A stretch of 64,000 nucleotides of DNA from an uncultured Bacteroidales bacterium (GCA_944326365.1 CALVDR010000005.1:83648-147647), one strand, 5' to 3'; shown: positions 46,112 through 56,375, counted from the stretch's first letter. Notes: generated by a model from the letters alone, not told the origin. A program made the numbers and translations.

Positions 46112-48820
46112 ATGAAAAAACTCGAAATTTGGAGCAAGACGGCGCATATGGCCGCCGCCTTGCTTGTCGCCGGAGCCGGCCTTATGCCGATGACTTCCTG
46201 CGAGCAGTTTGATGATTCGGAGCTTAAACAACAGATTACGGACATCAATGACCGCCTGACTGCCTTGGAGACTGAGATGGACACTCAGCTCGCGGCTCTC
46301 CAGGCTATAGTGGACGGAAAGACCACTATCCTTTCATGCCTTCTTGATGAAGAGACCGGCATGTATACCATAACATTGTCTGACAAGGAGAATACTGTAA
46401 TCGAGATTCCTGCCGTGGGTAATGAAATGGTGCCTGTGCTCACTTATATTGAGGAGGAAGGAGTCAAATATTGGGCGACAGTCTCTGAAGGCGGGGTGAA
46501 GACAGCCATGACTGACGCTGCCGGGAACAAGATTCCGGTAGAGGCGGAAACACCTGTCCTGAAACTTGGCGAAAACGGGGAGTGGATGGTGTCTGCTGAC
46601 GGAAGTTCATGGACAAGTTTGGGCGTTACATCCGAGAATGCCGCCATTTTTGCGAAAGCTGAAGAGACGGAAACTTCCGTCATCTTCACGCTTGCAGACG
46701 GTACAGAGCTGGAAGTGAACAAGTTCGATGCTGCTGAAGCAGATATCTATCCTCTCGTAGGAAAGCAGTTCTTCGATGCCGGAGAAGAAAGGATAATCGA
46801 ATTCGTACTTGAAGGCATCTCGAATATCGCTGTCATGGAAGTTCCTGCCGGATGGCATGCCGTTACTACCAGATCTTCTCTTACTGTTACTGCTCCGGCA
46901 GCGGATGATACGGATGCTGATATTGCCGGTGTCGTAAAGATTCTTGGAGTGACTGCTGACGGCAAGTCATTCATTTCGGAAGTGTATGTCGAGGTCGGAG
47001 AGCCTGCGTTGGAAATAACAGTATCTTCTGACCAGACGGCCGATATTACGGTAATGGCGAATCTCGGATATGACAGCAGCGTCTTCTATGGAGCAATGCC
47101 GATTTCAGAGTATTCTCCTGAAGCTGTTATCGACGGCCTGAACGACGGTTCTCTGAAGTATGAAATGACGCAGACTTCAGTGACTGACAAGCCTCTTTCC
47201 GAAATTCTCGGTGCAGAGCTGGATAAAAACACTGTTTATACTGTGTGGGCTGTAGTAAGTTCATGGACAGGCTATACTGCAGATGACGTCTACTCGGCAT
47301 CCTATCAGCCGATCAAAGTGACATTCGAATTTACCGGCATTAAATTCGATGATGTCCAGATGACTGTAAATGTTTCCGGAACAAATGATTTCGTCCCAGG
47401 ATTCATCATCAAGGGCGATGGCGCCCAGACTTTCGATGACATCCTGGCGGCAGCTGCATTGGAAGGCGGCTGGTCTTTCCGGAACTATGGGCCTGCATTT
47501 AACGGCTCATTGCTCTATTATGGTTCTTATGGTGATACTCCGCTCGTTCCAGACAGCGATTATATAATATATGCGCTTCCTCTGATCGATGGAAAGGATA
47601 TTGCCGCTTATACCGCCGATGATTTCTTCTATGAAGAGATTTCGGTACCGGGCATTACAGCAGGAGGTTCTGTAACCCCTCAGATTACGGAACTTACCAC
47701 ATCCATGTCATCCGTATCCGCACAGATAGTGGCTGCCGGAGCATATAAGGTATATGCCCAGTGGATTCCGAAGGCCGAATACGAGTCCTTTGCCGATGAG
47801 GCGGCAATGGTGGCTCAGGTGACTGCATCCGTAGCTCTGTATGAACCTTATTCATTCAGCATAAGCAATCTGGAAGCAGGTGAAGAAGGATATCTTGTGG
47901 CTGTAGCTGTGGACAATGATGCGAAATATGCCGTCGCCTCACAGGAAGCCAACCTGAAGACCCTGACATGGTCGGAGACTACTTCCATTGCTCTCGGCGA
48001 AGTGGAAATTGGAATGTCTTCAGTAAAAATACCTTATACAGTTACCGGAGGCAGTGTGACAGGTCTTAAATATATCAACATGACTGCAGAGGAATTCCCT
48101 CAGGTCGGCGGAGCCATCGGATGGGAAAGGGATCTGGCCGTCATGGAGAAATATCTGGCAGCAGTGGAGCCTGACCAGTACGGAAGTGTCCAGTATGGCG
48201 TCACCATCATTCCTGACCAGTATGGAATGAATCCTCTGCCGGAAGACAATGTCATCAATATAGACTATCTGAGTGCAGGACGGGAGTATGTATTCTATCT
48301 GGTGGCACTTGATGAAAATGGCCAGCCTACAAAGGGTGTCGAGTGCACCTATACTCCAGGCATTGAACCGTCTTTGATTATGAGGGATACTGATGCGGAC
48401 TATCAGAAAGGTAAACCTACGGTTACGTTAAAGTCAGCGTCATGCTATAATGACATGTATCCTTATGAGTCCTTTTACGATATTACCGTGGACATTACGA
48501 TGCCTGCAGAGTGCTCTGAATATTATCTGTGTCCTCTGGATGCCTCTATGACGAGTGATTGGGTAAATGCCTTGTATTATGTTCTGTCAAATGCACAATA
48601 TAGCGGTATATATGCCACATCCTCATCCAGCGATGTCATAATACCTTTCATAGTTTATGGAGGATATCTCGGACTGGTATGGAAAGATGTTGACGGAATG
48701 TATCATCAGACGGAATTGACCACTTGCGACTATCAGTTCCTGGGCATTCCGGCTCCAGGTTCGGCAGGCGGATCAGGAGAGTCTGGTGATGAAGGCGTAG
48801 CTGGAGACAACGAACGGTAA
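46112..48820 (+). CDS. Large surface lipoprotein with DUF4988-like coiled-coil head
   Basis: 902 residues. Lipobox LMPMTSCEQFDDSEL followed at once by a coiled coil (LKQQITDINDRLTALETEMD, then QLAALQAIVDG), the arrangement of the DUF4988 N-terminal domain. Several Fn3-like modules follow (VPDSDYIIYALPLIDGKD, LEAGEEGYLVAVAVDNDAKY), similar in style to the 774-residue neighbour, and a glycine/serine-rich tail ends the protein. Probably trimer- or dimer-forming at the cell surface; the function is unknown. Closed by a terminator-like hairpin at 48850. Confidence 0.6.
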   Translation: MKKLEIWSKTAHMAAALLVAGAGLMPMTSCEQFDDSELKQQITDINDRLTALETEMDTQLAALQAIVDGKTTILSCLLDEETGMYTITLSDKENTVIEIPAVGNEMVPVLTYIEEEGVKYWATVSEGGVKTAMTDAAGNKIPVEAETPVLKLGENGEWMVSADGSSWTSLGVTSENAAIFAKAEETETSVIFTLADGTELEVNKFDAAEADIYPLVGKQFFDAGEERIIEFVLEGISNIAVMEVPAGWHAVTTRSSLTVTAPAADDTDADIAGVVKILGVTADGKSFISEVYVEVGEPALEITVSSDQTADITVMANLGYDSSVFYGAMPISEYSPEAVIDGLNDGSLKYEMTQTSVTDKPLSEILGAELDKNTVYTVWAVVSSWTGYTADDVYSASYQPIKVTFEFTGIKFDDVQMTVNVSGTNDFVPGFIIKGDGAQTFDDILAAAALEGGWSFRNYGPAFNGSLLYYGSYGDTPLVPDSDYIIYALPLIDGKDIAAYTADDFFYEEISVPGITAGGSVTPQITELTTSMSSVSAQIVAAGAYKVYAQWIPKAEYESFADEAAMVAQVTASVALYEPYSFSISNLEAGEEGYLVAVAVDNDAKYAVASQEANLKTLTWSETTSIALGEVEIGMSSVKIPYTVTGGSVTGLKYINMTAEEFPQVGGAIGWERDLAVMEKYLAAVEPDQYGSVQYGVTIIPDQYGMNPLPEDNVINIDYLSAGREYVFYLVALDENGQPTKGVECTYTPGIEPSLIMRDTDADYQKGKPTVTLKSASCYNDMYPYESFYDITVDITMPAECSEYYLCPLDASMTSDWVNALYYVLSNAQYSGIYATSSSSDVIIPFIVYGGYLGLVWKDVDGMYHQTELTTCDYQFLGIPAPGSAGGSGESGDEGVAGDNER

Positions 48821-48849
48821 TCATTTCCCGGCGTATGCCCTGCAGTATG

Positions 48850-48898
48850 AAAGGGGCGTGGCTTGAAAGCCTTAATGCTTTTGGGTCACACCCTTTTT
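48850..48898 (+). terminator. Terminator-like hairpin before SusC
   Basis: AAAGGG (48850-48855) pairs with CCCTTT (48891-48896); inner pairings GTG/CAC and AAAGC/GCTTT close around a CTTAAT loop; T-run at 48894-48898. A further short hairpin AAAAACT-GA-AGTTTTT lies at 48905-48920. Together they separate the 902-residue lipoprotein gene from the SusC gene; I found no consensus promoter between them. Confidence 0.6.
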
Positions 48899-48949
48899 CA
48901 AGGTAAAAACTGAAGTTTTTTCATAAATACAGATCAATTAGAACAGAAA

Positions 48950-51900
48950 ATGAGTATCAAAAAACTGCTATTGTCAGTGACAGTGATTCTGTCCGGGCTG
49001 GTGATGTATGCCCAGGATATCATTGTCACTGGAAAAGTGACAGATTCCTCGAACGGAGAGCCTGTGCCTTTTGCATCTATCCAGATTCAGGGCACAATGA
49101 CGGGCGCCAGCACCGACGGGGAAGGAAATTATTCCATATCGGCGCCGGAAACAGCCGTGCTGGTTTTTTCATCCATAGGTTATGTGACGACAGAAGTCCA
49201 GGTAGCGGGATCAGCCCAGCATGATGTTGCCCTGTCTCCTGACACCCAGATGCTGGATGAAACCATAGTCGTGGCTTTCGGTACGGCTACCCGCGAATCC
49301 TTTACAGGATCGGCATCAGTGGTCAAATCTTCCGACATCGCGAAAGTGCAGAACTCGAATGTGACACGTTCGCTTGAAGGAGTGGTGGCAGGTGTGCAGA
49401 TGACTACTTCTTCAGGTTCGCTCGGCTCGTCGCCATCCATCATGATCCGTGGTATAAGCTCCATCAATGCGGGTTCGGAACCTCTTTATATAGTGGACGG
49501 CGTGCCATATTCAGGAGACCTGAACAATATCAACCCTAACGACATCGAGTCCATGACCGTGCTGAAGGATGCCGCATCCAACGCTTTGTACGGTGCTCGT
49601 GGAGCGAACGGAGTCATCATGATCACCACGAAAAAGGCCAAGGCAGGGGATGCTGTAGTGAACATTGACGCGAAGTGGGGCTGGAACTCGAAAGCTCTCA
49701 AAGACTACGACTACATCTCTGACCCGGGCCAGTATTATGAAGCGTACTACAATGCATATTACAATTATGAGACTGATCTCGGTTCGAGCGCATCAATGGC
49801 TCATCTGAATGCGAATGCGGCTCTCGATGATTTGGGATATATGGTTTATACTGTTCCGAGGGGACAGACCCTGATAAATGAAGGTGGACATATCAATCCT
49901 GACGCCACCCTCGGAAATCTCGTCACTTTGCCGAGCGGGGAACAGCGCTGGCTCCAGCCGGACAGCTGGGTGGACGAGGCATACCGCAACTCTCTCCGCC
50001 AGGAATACAATGTCAGCATTTCCGGTTCGACTGAAAGGTCCAGTTATTATGCGTCGTTCGGATATCTGAACAACAAAGGCATAGTGGACGGCTCCGACAT
50101 GTACCGCTATACAGTCAGACTGAAAGCCGACTATCAGGCAAAGAGCTGGCTCAAGACCGGACTCAACATGTCGTATGCAAATTATAACTGGGATTCCGGA
50201 GTAAACGAAGAGGGTGTAGTGAACAGCACATCGAATATATTTGCAGTGGCGACCAGGATAGCCCCTATCTACCCTCTTTATGTAAGGGATGCCAATCACA
50301 ATATAATGAAAGACCAGCACGGCTGGTCAATGTATGACTATGGTACAGGAGAGAACGGCGCAGTAAGGCCGAGCTTCTACAACACCAACGCTCTCCAGCA
50401 GTCGCAGCTCGATGTCCAGAACAATGAAGGCAACGCTTTCAACGGAACAGGTTTCGTAGAAATCAAGTTCCTGAAGGATTTCACCTTTACTTTCAATGCC
50501 GGAGCAGGTGTGGACGGAGTGCGTCTTACACAGGTGCAGAATCCGTATTACGGACAGTTCGCCTCATCAGGAGGAGTGCTGGCCAAGAACCACAACAGGA
50601 ATTTCTATTTCAATCTCCAGCAGCTTCTCAGCTGGGACAGGACATTCGCAGGCAAGCATCACGCCACTGTTCTTCTCGGCCACGAGTCCTACAAGACCAC
50701 GGATTCCTATCTCGGGGCTTCAAAGACCCAGATGGTTGCCGGAAACATGTATGAATTGAACGAAGCTATCATAGACAGCCAGACATCCACTTCGTCACAG
50801 TCCATGTACAACAATGAAGGATATTTCGCACGTGCCCAGTATGACTACGCGAACAAGATTTTCCTGAGCGCTTCCTACAGGCGCGATGCATCGTCCAGAT
50901 TCCACCCGGATCACCGTTGGGGAAATTTCTGGTCTGCGGGAGCCGGCTGGCTCATCAACGAAGAGTCCTGGTTCAAAGCCCCGTGGGTGGACATGCTCAA
51001 GCTCAAGGCTTCCATCGGTTCACAGGGAAATGACAATATCCCGAACTATCTGTATATCGATACGTGGAATCTTTACAACAATGAAGACCGCCCTGGCGTA
51101 TCTTTCAGGCAGAAAGGGAACGAGGATATCACCTGGGAGACCAATACGAACTTCAATGCCGGAGTGGATTTCGGCCTGTTCGGCGGCCGCCTTTCAGGTT
51201 CTGCCGAGTATTTCTACCGCAAGACCACCGACATGCTCTATTTCTTCACCCTTCCGCCATCAATCGGCTATGGAGGATATTACGATAACATCGGAGACAT
51301 GAGAAATTCCGGTATAGAGGTCGCCCTGAACGGAAATATCATGCGTTCGAAGAATTTCTCATGGGATGCATATCTGAACTTCACGCATTATACGAACAAG
51401 GTTCTCAGCATTCCTGACAAGAACAAGACATCGGTAGTGGAAGGGCATGCAGGATATGCGAGCGGAGAAAGGTTTATCGGGGAAGGTCTGCCGCTGAATA
51501 CATTCTATATGGCCAAGTCTGCAGGAGTCGATCCGGCTACCGGGGCTGAGCGCTGGTGGATGGAAGAAGTGAACGAATATGGGGAAAAGACCGGAAGGAC
51601 CTTGCCGACAGATGATTACAGCAAGGCTACGTTCTATCTTTGCGATGACCCGACTCCTGATCTCTACGGCGGTTTCGGAACATCTCTCCAGTTCTATGGT
51701 TTCGATGCCTCCGTGTCATTCACATATTCGATAGGCGGCCTTTCATACGACAGCGGATATGCTTCATACATGATGGCCCCTACAGGAAATACCATCGGGT
51801 ACAATTTCCACAAGGATGTGCTGAAGGCGTGGACTCCTGAAAATACGGATTCCAATATTCCCCGTTTCGTCTACGGTGACGTGAATGCAGGTGTCACTTC

Positions 51901-52147
51901 CGACAGATATCTGACAGACGCGAGCTATCTGAACTTCCAGAATGCGCAGATAGGATATACCGTGCCTGAGCATATCACCAGGAAATTCCATGTGAGCCGG
52001 CTCCGTGTCTATGTGACATGCGACAATATAGTCTATTGGTCAAAACGCGCCGGATTCGATCCGAGATACAGCTTCAGCGGAACGACGAATTCCGCAGTGA
52101 ATTCTCCTGTGCGTACATTGTCGGGAGGTATTAACATAACATTCTAA
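48950..52147 (+). CDS. SusC-like TonB-dependent transporter (second pair)
   Basis: 1065 residues. Signal MSIKKLLLSVTVILSGLVMY, carboxypeptidase-regulatory domain (IIVTGKVTDSSNGEPVPFAS), plug (TIVVAFGTATRESFTGSAS, SPSIMIRGISSINAGSEPLY) and a barrel ending in LSGGINITF. No STN domain is seen. In contrast to the first pair no glycoside hydrolase is nearby; a subtilase is. RagA-type SusC proteins of Porphyromonas import peptides, so a peptide substrate is plausible here but inferred. TAA overlaps the ATG of SusD. Confidence 0.92.
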   Translation: MSIKKLLLSVTVILSGLVMYAQDIIVTGKVTDSSNGEPVPFASIQIQGTMTGASTDGEGNYSISAPETAVLVFSSIGYVTTEVQVAGSAQHDVALSPDTQMLDETIVVAFGTATRESFTGSASVVKSSDIAKVQNSNVTRSLEGVVAGVQMTTSSGSLGSSPSIMIRGISSINAGSEPLYIVDGVPYSGDLNNINPNDIESMTVLKDAASNALYGARGANGVIMITTKKAKAGDAVVNIDAKWGWNSKALKDYDYISDPGQYYEAYYNAYYNYETDLGSSASMAHLNANAALDDLGYMVYTVPRGQTLINEGGHINPDATLGNLVTLPSGEQRWLQPDSWVDEAYRNSLRQEYNVSISGSTERSSYYASFGYLNNKGIVDGSDMYRYTVRLKADYQAKSWLKTGLNMSYANYNWDSGVNEEGVVNSTSNIFAVATRIAPIYPLYVRDANHNIMKDQHGWSMYDYGTGENGAVRPSFYNTNALQQSQLDVQNNEGNAFNGTGFVEIKFLKDFTFTFNAGAGVDGVRLTQVQNPYYGQFASSGGVLAKNHNRNFYFNLQQLLSWDRTFAGKHHATVLLGHESYKTTDSYLGASKTQMVAGNMYELNEAIIDSQTSTSSQSMYNNEGYFARAQYDYANKIFLSASYRRDASSRFHPDHRWGNFWSAGAGWLINEESWFKAPWVDMLKLKASIGSQGNDNIPNYLYIDTWNLYNNEDRPGVSFRQKGNEDITWETNTNFNAGVDFGLFGGRLSGSAEYFYRKTTDMLYFFTLPPSIGYGGYYDNIGDMRNSGIEVALNGNIMRSKNFSWDAYLNFTHYTNKVLSIPDKNKTSVVEGHAGYASGERFIGEGLPLNTFYMAKSAGVDPATGAERWWMEEVNEYGEKTGRTLPTDDYSKATFYLCDDPTPDLYGGFGTSLQFYGFDASVSFTYSIGGLSYDSGYASYMMAPTGNTIGYNFHKDVLKAWTPENTDSNIPRFVYGDVNAGVTSDRYLTDASYLNFQNAQIGYTVPEHITRKFHVSRLRVYVTCDNIVYWSKRAGFDPRYSFSGTTNSAVNSPVRTLSGGINITF

Positions 52148-53817
52148 TGATGAGAGAAAAGAATATGACAAACAGAATTTTGACAAGGCTTGCTTTCGCT
52201 CTGGCAGTCCCGGTATTGGCTGCCGGATGTATTGAAGAGGCATTTCCTGACGATGGCACCCTTACCGATGACCAGCTGGATGAATATTCGGTGGAATTGC
52301 TCCTGAACGGACTTCCGGCAGACCTGATGTCGTCAAACACTGCAGGATATTATTCCTCATACGGAGACCAGACGGATTTCGGCTATCCGTCCATATGCCT
52401 GAGGACAGATTACATGCTGGCTGATATCGTTTCGCTCGGCACGCCGAACTATAACCAGTTCAACTACTATATCGGATGTCTGAGCATGGGCCCTGACTAT
52501 CAGTATTGCGGATATTACTGGGATACATATTACGCGTGGATCAAGGAGGCTAATGAAATCATATCCAGGATTGATCATAATACCGAGGATCAGCAGGAAA
52601 GGGAGTGGCTGGCGCAAGCCTATACTTACCGCGCAATGTTCTATCTTGATCTTGCCAGGCTGTATATTCCTAAAGAGAACAACTATGTGCGTGTCTATGC
52701 CAATATCAGGAATCTTACTGTCCCGATAGTGACAGAGAACACCACGGAAGCCATGGCGCAGAACAATCCGAGGGCAACCAGAGAGGATATGTATGATTTC
52801 ATCCTCGGCGATCTGGATGCGGCCGTGACTTATTTCGGGAACTCGGCGTCGACAGGCTATACAAGGCCGACACTGGCCGCCGCCTACGGCCTTTTGGCAA
52901 GAGCTTATCTGGAAGTAGGGGCTGACCTTGAGGATGCCGGTGATGATGCCGGAGCAGATACCGCATATGAAAATGCCATAAAATATGCCGACCTGGCCAT
53001 TTCTACAAGCGGAAGGACGCCTCTGACCCAGTCCCAGTGGGAAGATCCTGTGAACGGATTCAACAACGGGGCTGCCAACAATTCCTGGATATGGGGGCTT
53101 ACGCTTACTGCGGCAAGCACCACCAACATCATGAACCATGTTTCCCATATGTCTTCTGAAGCCACATGGGCATACGGATGCCGTGTGCTTCCCGGGGCAA
53201 GCCGGACATTCTACAGGGAAATCGATGATGCGGACTTCAGAAAACATTCGTGGCTCGATCCTGACTGGCAGGCAGGATATTATGATTACAAGTTCTGCGG
53301 TTCGTCCGAGCAGCAGGAGAATTTCAAGTCATATGCCAGGCCGTATACCAATATCAAGTTCAGGCCGGCTTCTGGAGAAGTGGACAATTTCACCATGGGT
53401 TCATGCGCTGATTTCCCTTTGATGAGGGTGGAAGAGATGTATTTCATCAAAATCGAGGCCACTGCAAAACGTGACGGAAACGGCATCAACGCAGCCGGCC
53501 TGCTTGAGGACTTCCTGAACAATTACCGTTATGTGGACAAGAGCTATACTTGTGAAGAGACCGGACTTTCGGACTTTCTCGAGGAAATGCTTTTCCAGAA
53601 GCGTGTCGAATTCTGGGGAGAGGGCATAGTCATGTATGACCACAAGCGTCTGAATATCGGTTTCACCAGATCTGGAAGCAATTTCGTGGCTGATTTTACA
53701 TATGATGTCCAGGGCCGCTCCCCTCAGTGGAATATCGTGATTCCTCGCAGTGAACTCCAGGCGAATTCGGCTGTGACAGATTTGAATAACCCTGACCCGA
53801 CAGGCTTCTGGTATTGA
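52147..53817 (+). CDS. SusD/RagB-like surface lipoprotein (second pair)
   Basis: 556 residues. Lipobox LAVPVLAAGCIEEAFPD. SusD helices WIKEANEIISRIDH and WLAQAYTYRAMFYLDLARLY are visible, with the C-terminal FQKRVEFWGEGIVMYDHKRL and VIPRSELQAN blocks that define the family. Start is uncertain: ATG 52147 overlaps the SusC stop, ATG 52165 gives a better signal peptide (MTNRILTRLAFALAVPVLAAG). Partner of the upstream SusC. Confidence 0.9.
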   Translation: MMREKNMTNRILTRLAFALAVPVLAAGCIEEAFPDDGTLTDDQLDEYSVELLLNGLPADLMSSNTAGYYSSYGDQTDFGYPSICLRTDYMLADIVSLGTPNYNQFNYYIGCLSMGPDYQYCGYYWDTYYAWIKEANEIISRIDHNTEDQQEREWLAQAYTYRAMFYLDLARLYIPKENNYVRVYANIRNLTVPIVTENTTEAMAQNNPRATREDMYDFILGDLDAAVTYFGNSASTGYTRPTLAAAYGLLARAYLEVGADLEDAGDDAGADTAYENAIKYADLAISTSGRTPLTQSQWEDPVNGFNNGAANNSWIWGLTLTAASTTNIMNHVSHMSSEATWAYGCRVLPGASRTFYREIDDADFRKHSWLDPDWQAGYYDYKFCGSSEQQENFKSYARPYTNIKFRPASGEVDNFTMGSCADFPLMRVEEMYFIKIEATAKRDGNGINAAGLLEDFLNNYRYVDKSYTCEETGLSDFLEEMLFQKRVEFWGEGIVMYDHKRLNIGFTRSGSNFVADFTYDVQGRSPQWNIVIPRSELQANSAVTDLNNPDPTGFWY

Positions 53818-53819
53818 TT

Positions 53820-55883
53820 ATGAAAAGAATTCAAACCATCATGAGCCGGATATCCATGCCGGCGGTCGCGGCGGCCATGATTTTTGCCGTTGCGGCATGT
53901 TCTGTGTCAGAATCTTCCGTAAATCCGGGAGATTCTGACAATATTGCTTCAAAGATACTGGGCACAGCATCCGATGCCGCCGCTGGTTCCCTTCTGATTT
54001 ATGTAGATGAGGAATTCGCTTCCGAACTGGCGGCTATGGTTCCTTCAGACGGATCTTCGGTATCGGCAGAATCTGTTTTGCCGGAGGCGGATGATGCCTG
54101 TATCAGGCGGATTTTCCCTGGCAGTGACCGCGAGGCGCTGACCAAATCTTCAGGATCGGATTACAAGTATCACAGATGGTTCAAGGTGACTTTCTCCCCG
54201 GAGAAAAGCCTTGTGCAGATGTCAGAGACTCTTGCCGCCCTGCCTCATGTCCAGGCGGTGCAGTACAACACCATAGTTTATCCTGCGGTGGAGCCTCAGG
54301 TATATCCGTATCAGGGACCTGGGACAAGGATTTCTTCTATGGCGGTTGCCGCCGGGCAGTCTCCTGTCTTCAATGATCCCGGACTTGCAGACCAGTGGCA
54401 TTACTCGAATGACGGCTCGGTGTGCAGGACAGCGAGAGAAGGCGCGGATATCAATGTATTGGACGCATGGCGTCTGACAGGAGGTGACAGGGAAATCATC
54501 GTAGCCGTGATAGATGACGGAGTCTGGTATGACCATCCTGATCTGAAAAACAACATGTGGACGAATGAAGCTGAACTGAACGGAGAACCTGGGGTGGATG
54601 ATGACGGGAACGGCTATGTGGATGATATCCATGGAGTGAATTTCTGCTATGATGATTACCAGCCTGTCAGATGGGACAGGGGTTCAGGACACGGTACACA
54701 TGTAGCCGGAACTGTGGCTGCCGAGAACAACAACGGGATAGGAGTATGCGGAGTGGCCGGCGGGACAGGAAACAATGACGGAGTCCGCATGATCACATGC
54801 CAGATTTTCGAAGGCGAGCTGTATGCGACAGTCGACCAGGTAGCTGCGGCGTTCAAATATGCTAAAGACCAGGGTGCCGTCATTATCCAGGGCTCTTTCG
54901 GCTTTGATCCCGGAGCTTACAGGAATGACCTAGATTACAAGACAGGTCCTGCCGAGGCGCAGGCGATGGCATTGGATGACTTCCTGAACAACAATGACAA
55001 TTTCAGCCCGTATATTGACGGCGGACTTGCCATATTTTCAGCAGGCAACAATTATACAGGCACCATTTGCTATCCCGGGGCATATACCGACTGCATTTGC
55101 GTGACGGCCCTTGGCGCTGACGGACTTCCGGCCTTGTATACGAACTATGGTTACGGCAGCAACATTGCCGCACCTGGCGGAGAATCAGGCACCGGCGGGG
55201 AGACGAACATATCCGCTTGTGTCCTTTCCACTATCCCGGAAGGCTTTACTGACGGTGAATGGGAGCGTGAGACGTATGCGTACATGCAGGGAACTTCCAT
55301 GGCATGCCCTCATGTGAGCGGCGTGGCTGCGCTGGGACTTGCATATGCAAAGAAGCTGGGCAAGCATTACTCCAGGGAGCAGTTCGTTTCCATGATACTC
55401 TCCTCCGTGAATGATCTGGACGGCATGCTGGAAGGTTCCAAGCGTTCTCTCCGTGCCGACAACGGTGCTCTCATGCAGATGAATCTGAGCAATTACAGGA
55501 CATACATGGGTACAGGAAGCATCGATGCCTGGCGTCTGCTCATGCAGATAGAAGGGACTCCTTGCATCATGGCAGTGGCAGGTGAAGAACAGTCGCTGAG
55601 CCTGGATGAATATTTCGGAGGCGGAGCCGACGGCCTGACTTATCTCGGCGTGGATATTTCAGATGCGGACATGGCTTCTCTCGGCCTTGACGCCAAGCCT
55701 TCTATTCAGGACGGAAAACTGCTCATACATCCGATGAAGTTCGGCTCAGGCAAACTGACTGTCCGCGCGGTAGGCGGTGGAACAAATGTCGGCAATGATT
55801 CGATAAACGGCGGTCAGGAGATCTCCAAGGAAATCTCCATAGTCACCCGAGGCGTTGCCGCATCGAACAACGGCTGGCTGTAA
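53820..55883 (+). CDS. Subtilisin-like (S8) serine protease lipoprotein
   Basis: 687 residues from ATG 53820, 2 bp after the SusD stop. Lipobox MIFAVAACSVSESSVNP. Residues 45-165 resemble an I9-type prodomain (YHRWFKVTFSPEKSLVQMSE, LPHVQAVQYN). The catalytic domain has the full triad: Asp in IVAVIDDGVWYDHPD, His in GSGHGTHVAGTVAAENNNG, Ser in MQGTSMACPHVSGVAALG. About 120 residues of beta-rich sequence follow, ending in RGVAASNNGWL. Operon position suggests cleavage of protein substrates for the neighbouring SusCD, or maturation of surface proteins. The last three residues (GWL) are the same as in the next gene. Confidence 0.9.
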   Translation: MKRIQTIMSRISMPAVAAAMIFAVAACSVSESSVNPGDSDNIASKILGTASDAAAGSLLIYVDEEFASELAAMVPSDGSSVSAESVLPEADDACIRRIFPGSDREALTKSSGSDYKYHRWFKVTFSPEKSLVQMSETLAALPHVQAVQYNTIVYPAVEPQVYPYQGPGTRISSMAVAAGQSPVFNDPGLADQWHYSNDGSVCRTAREGADINVLDAWRLTGGDREIIVAVIDDGVWYDHPDLKNNMWTNEAELNGEPGVDDDGNGYVDDIHGVNFCYDDYQPVRWDRGSGHGTHVAGTVAAENNNGIGVCGVAGGTGNNDGVRMITCQIFEGELYATVDQVAAAFKYAKDQGAVIIQGSFGFDPGAYRNDLDYKTGPAEAQAMALDDFLNNNDNFSPYIDGGLAIFSAGNNYTGTICYPGAYTDCICVTALGADGLPALYTNYGYGSNIAAPGGESGTGGETNISACVLSTIPEGFTDGEWERETYAYMQGTSMACPHVSGVAALGLAYAKKLGKHYSREQFVSMILSSVNDLDGMLEGSKRSLRADNGALMQMNLSNYRTYMGTGSIDAWRLLMQIEGTPCIMAVAGEEQSLSLDEYFGGGADGLTYLGVDISDADMASLGLDAKPSIQDGKLLIHPMKFGSGKLTVRAVGGGTNVGNDSINGGQEISKEISIVTRGVAASNNGWL

Positions 55884-55910
55884 TCATTGATATAACCTGA
55901 ATTCAATAAA

Positions 55911-56375
55911 ATGAAAAAGATAGCACTTAAGATTCTGGGGCTGGCACTGGCTGTGACGGCGGTGGCGGCCTGCAAGAAAGATGAGACTCCGTCAAACGCC
56001 GATATTTCCGGCCAGTGGCATCTGGTATCTTCCGACAAGATCGACATAGAGTCGGAAGGTATAGATGTCTATATCGATTTCAGGGCTGCCGGCGATTTCG
56101 AACTCTATCAGATGATAGGGGAGGGCCGCTACCGTCTGAAATACGGGCGCTATGCCGTGACCGGAACACAGGTCAGCGGGACCTACAGCGGAGATATCCC
56201 GTGGGGCAGTTCCTATGAGGCTGCCGTGGACGGCAATACCCTGATCCTCACTGCCGCGAATGCTTCAGGCGAAGTCTGTACATACGAAAAGGAAACCATC
56301 CCTGCAGAAGTGATTTCCGGTGCGGTGGAATTCCGTTCTTCCGGTGAAGGCGCTTCTGCCGGAGGCTGGCTGTAA
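55911..56375 (+). CDS. Small lipocalin-like lipoprotein
   Basis: 154 residues. Lipobox AVTAVAACKKDETPSNA, then SGQWHLVSSDKIDIESEG, the start of a lipocalin-like barrel common in Bacteroidota lipoproteins. It closes with a Ser/Gly-rich tail SSGEGASAGGWL, matching the C-terminal GWL of the upstream subtilase. No catalytic motif. A GC hairpin (TGCCGG/CCGGCA, 56378-56395) follows the stop but lacks a T-run. Could be an inhibitor or partner of the protease; this is speculation from adjacency and size. Confidence 0.65.
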   Translation: MKKIALKILGLALAVTAVAACKKDETPSNADISGQWHLVSSDKIDIESEGIDVYIDFRAAGDFELYQMIGEGRYRLKYGRYAVTGTQVSGTYSGDIPWGSSYEAAVDGNTLILTAANASGEVCTYEKETIPAEVISGAVEFRSSGEGASAGGWL

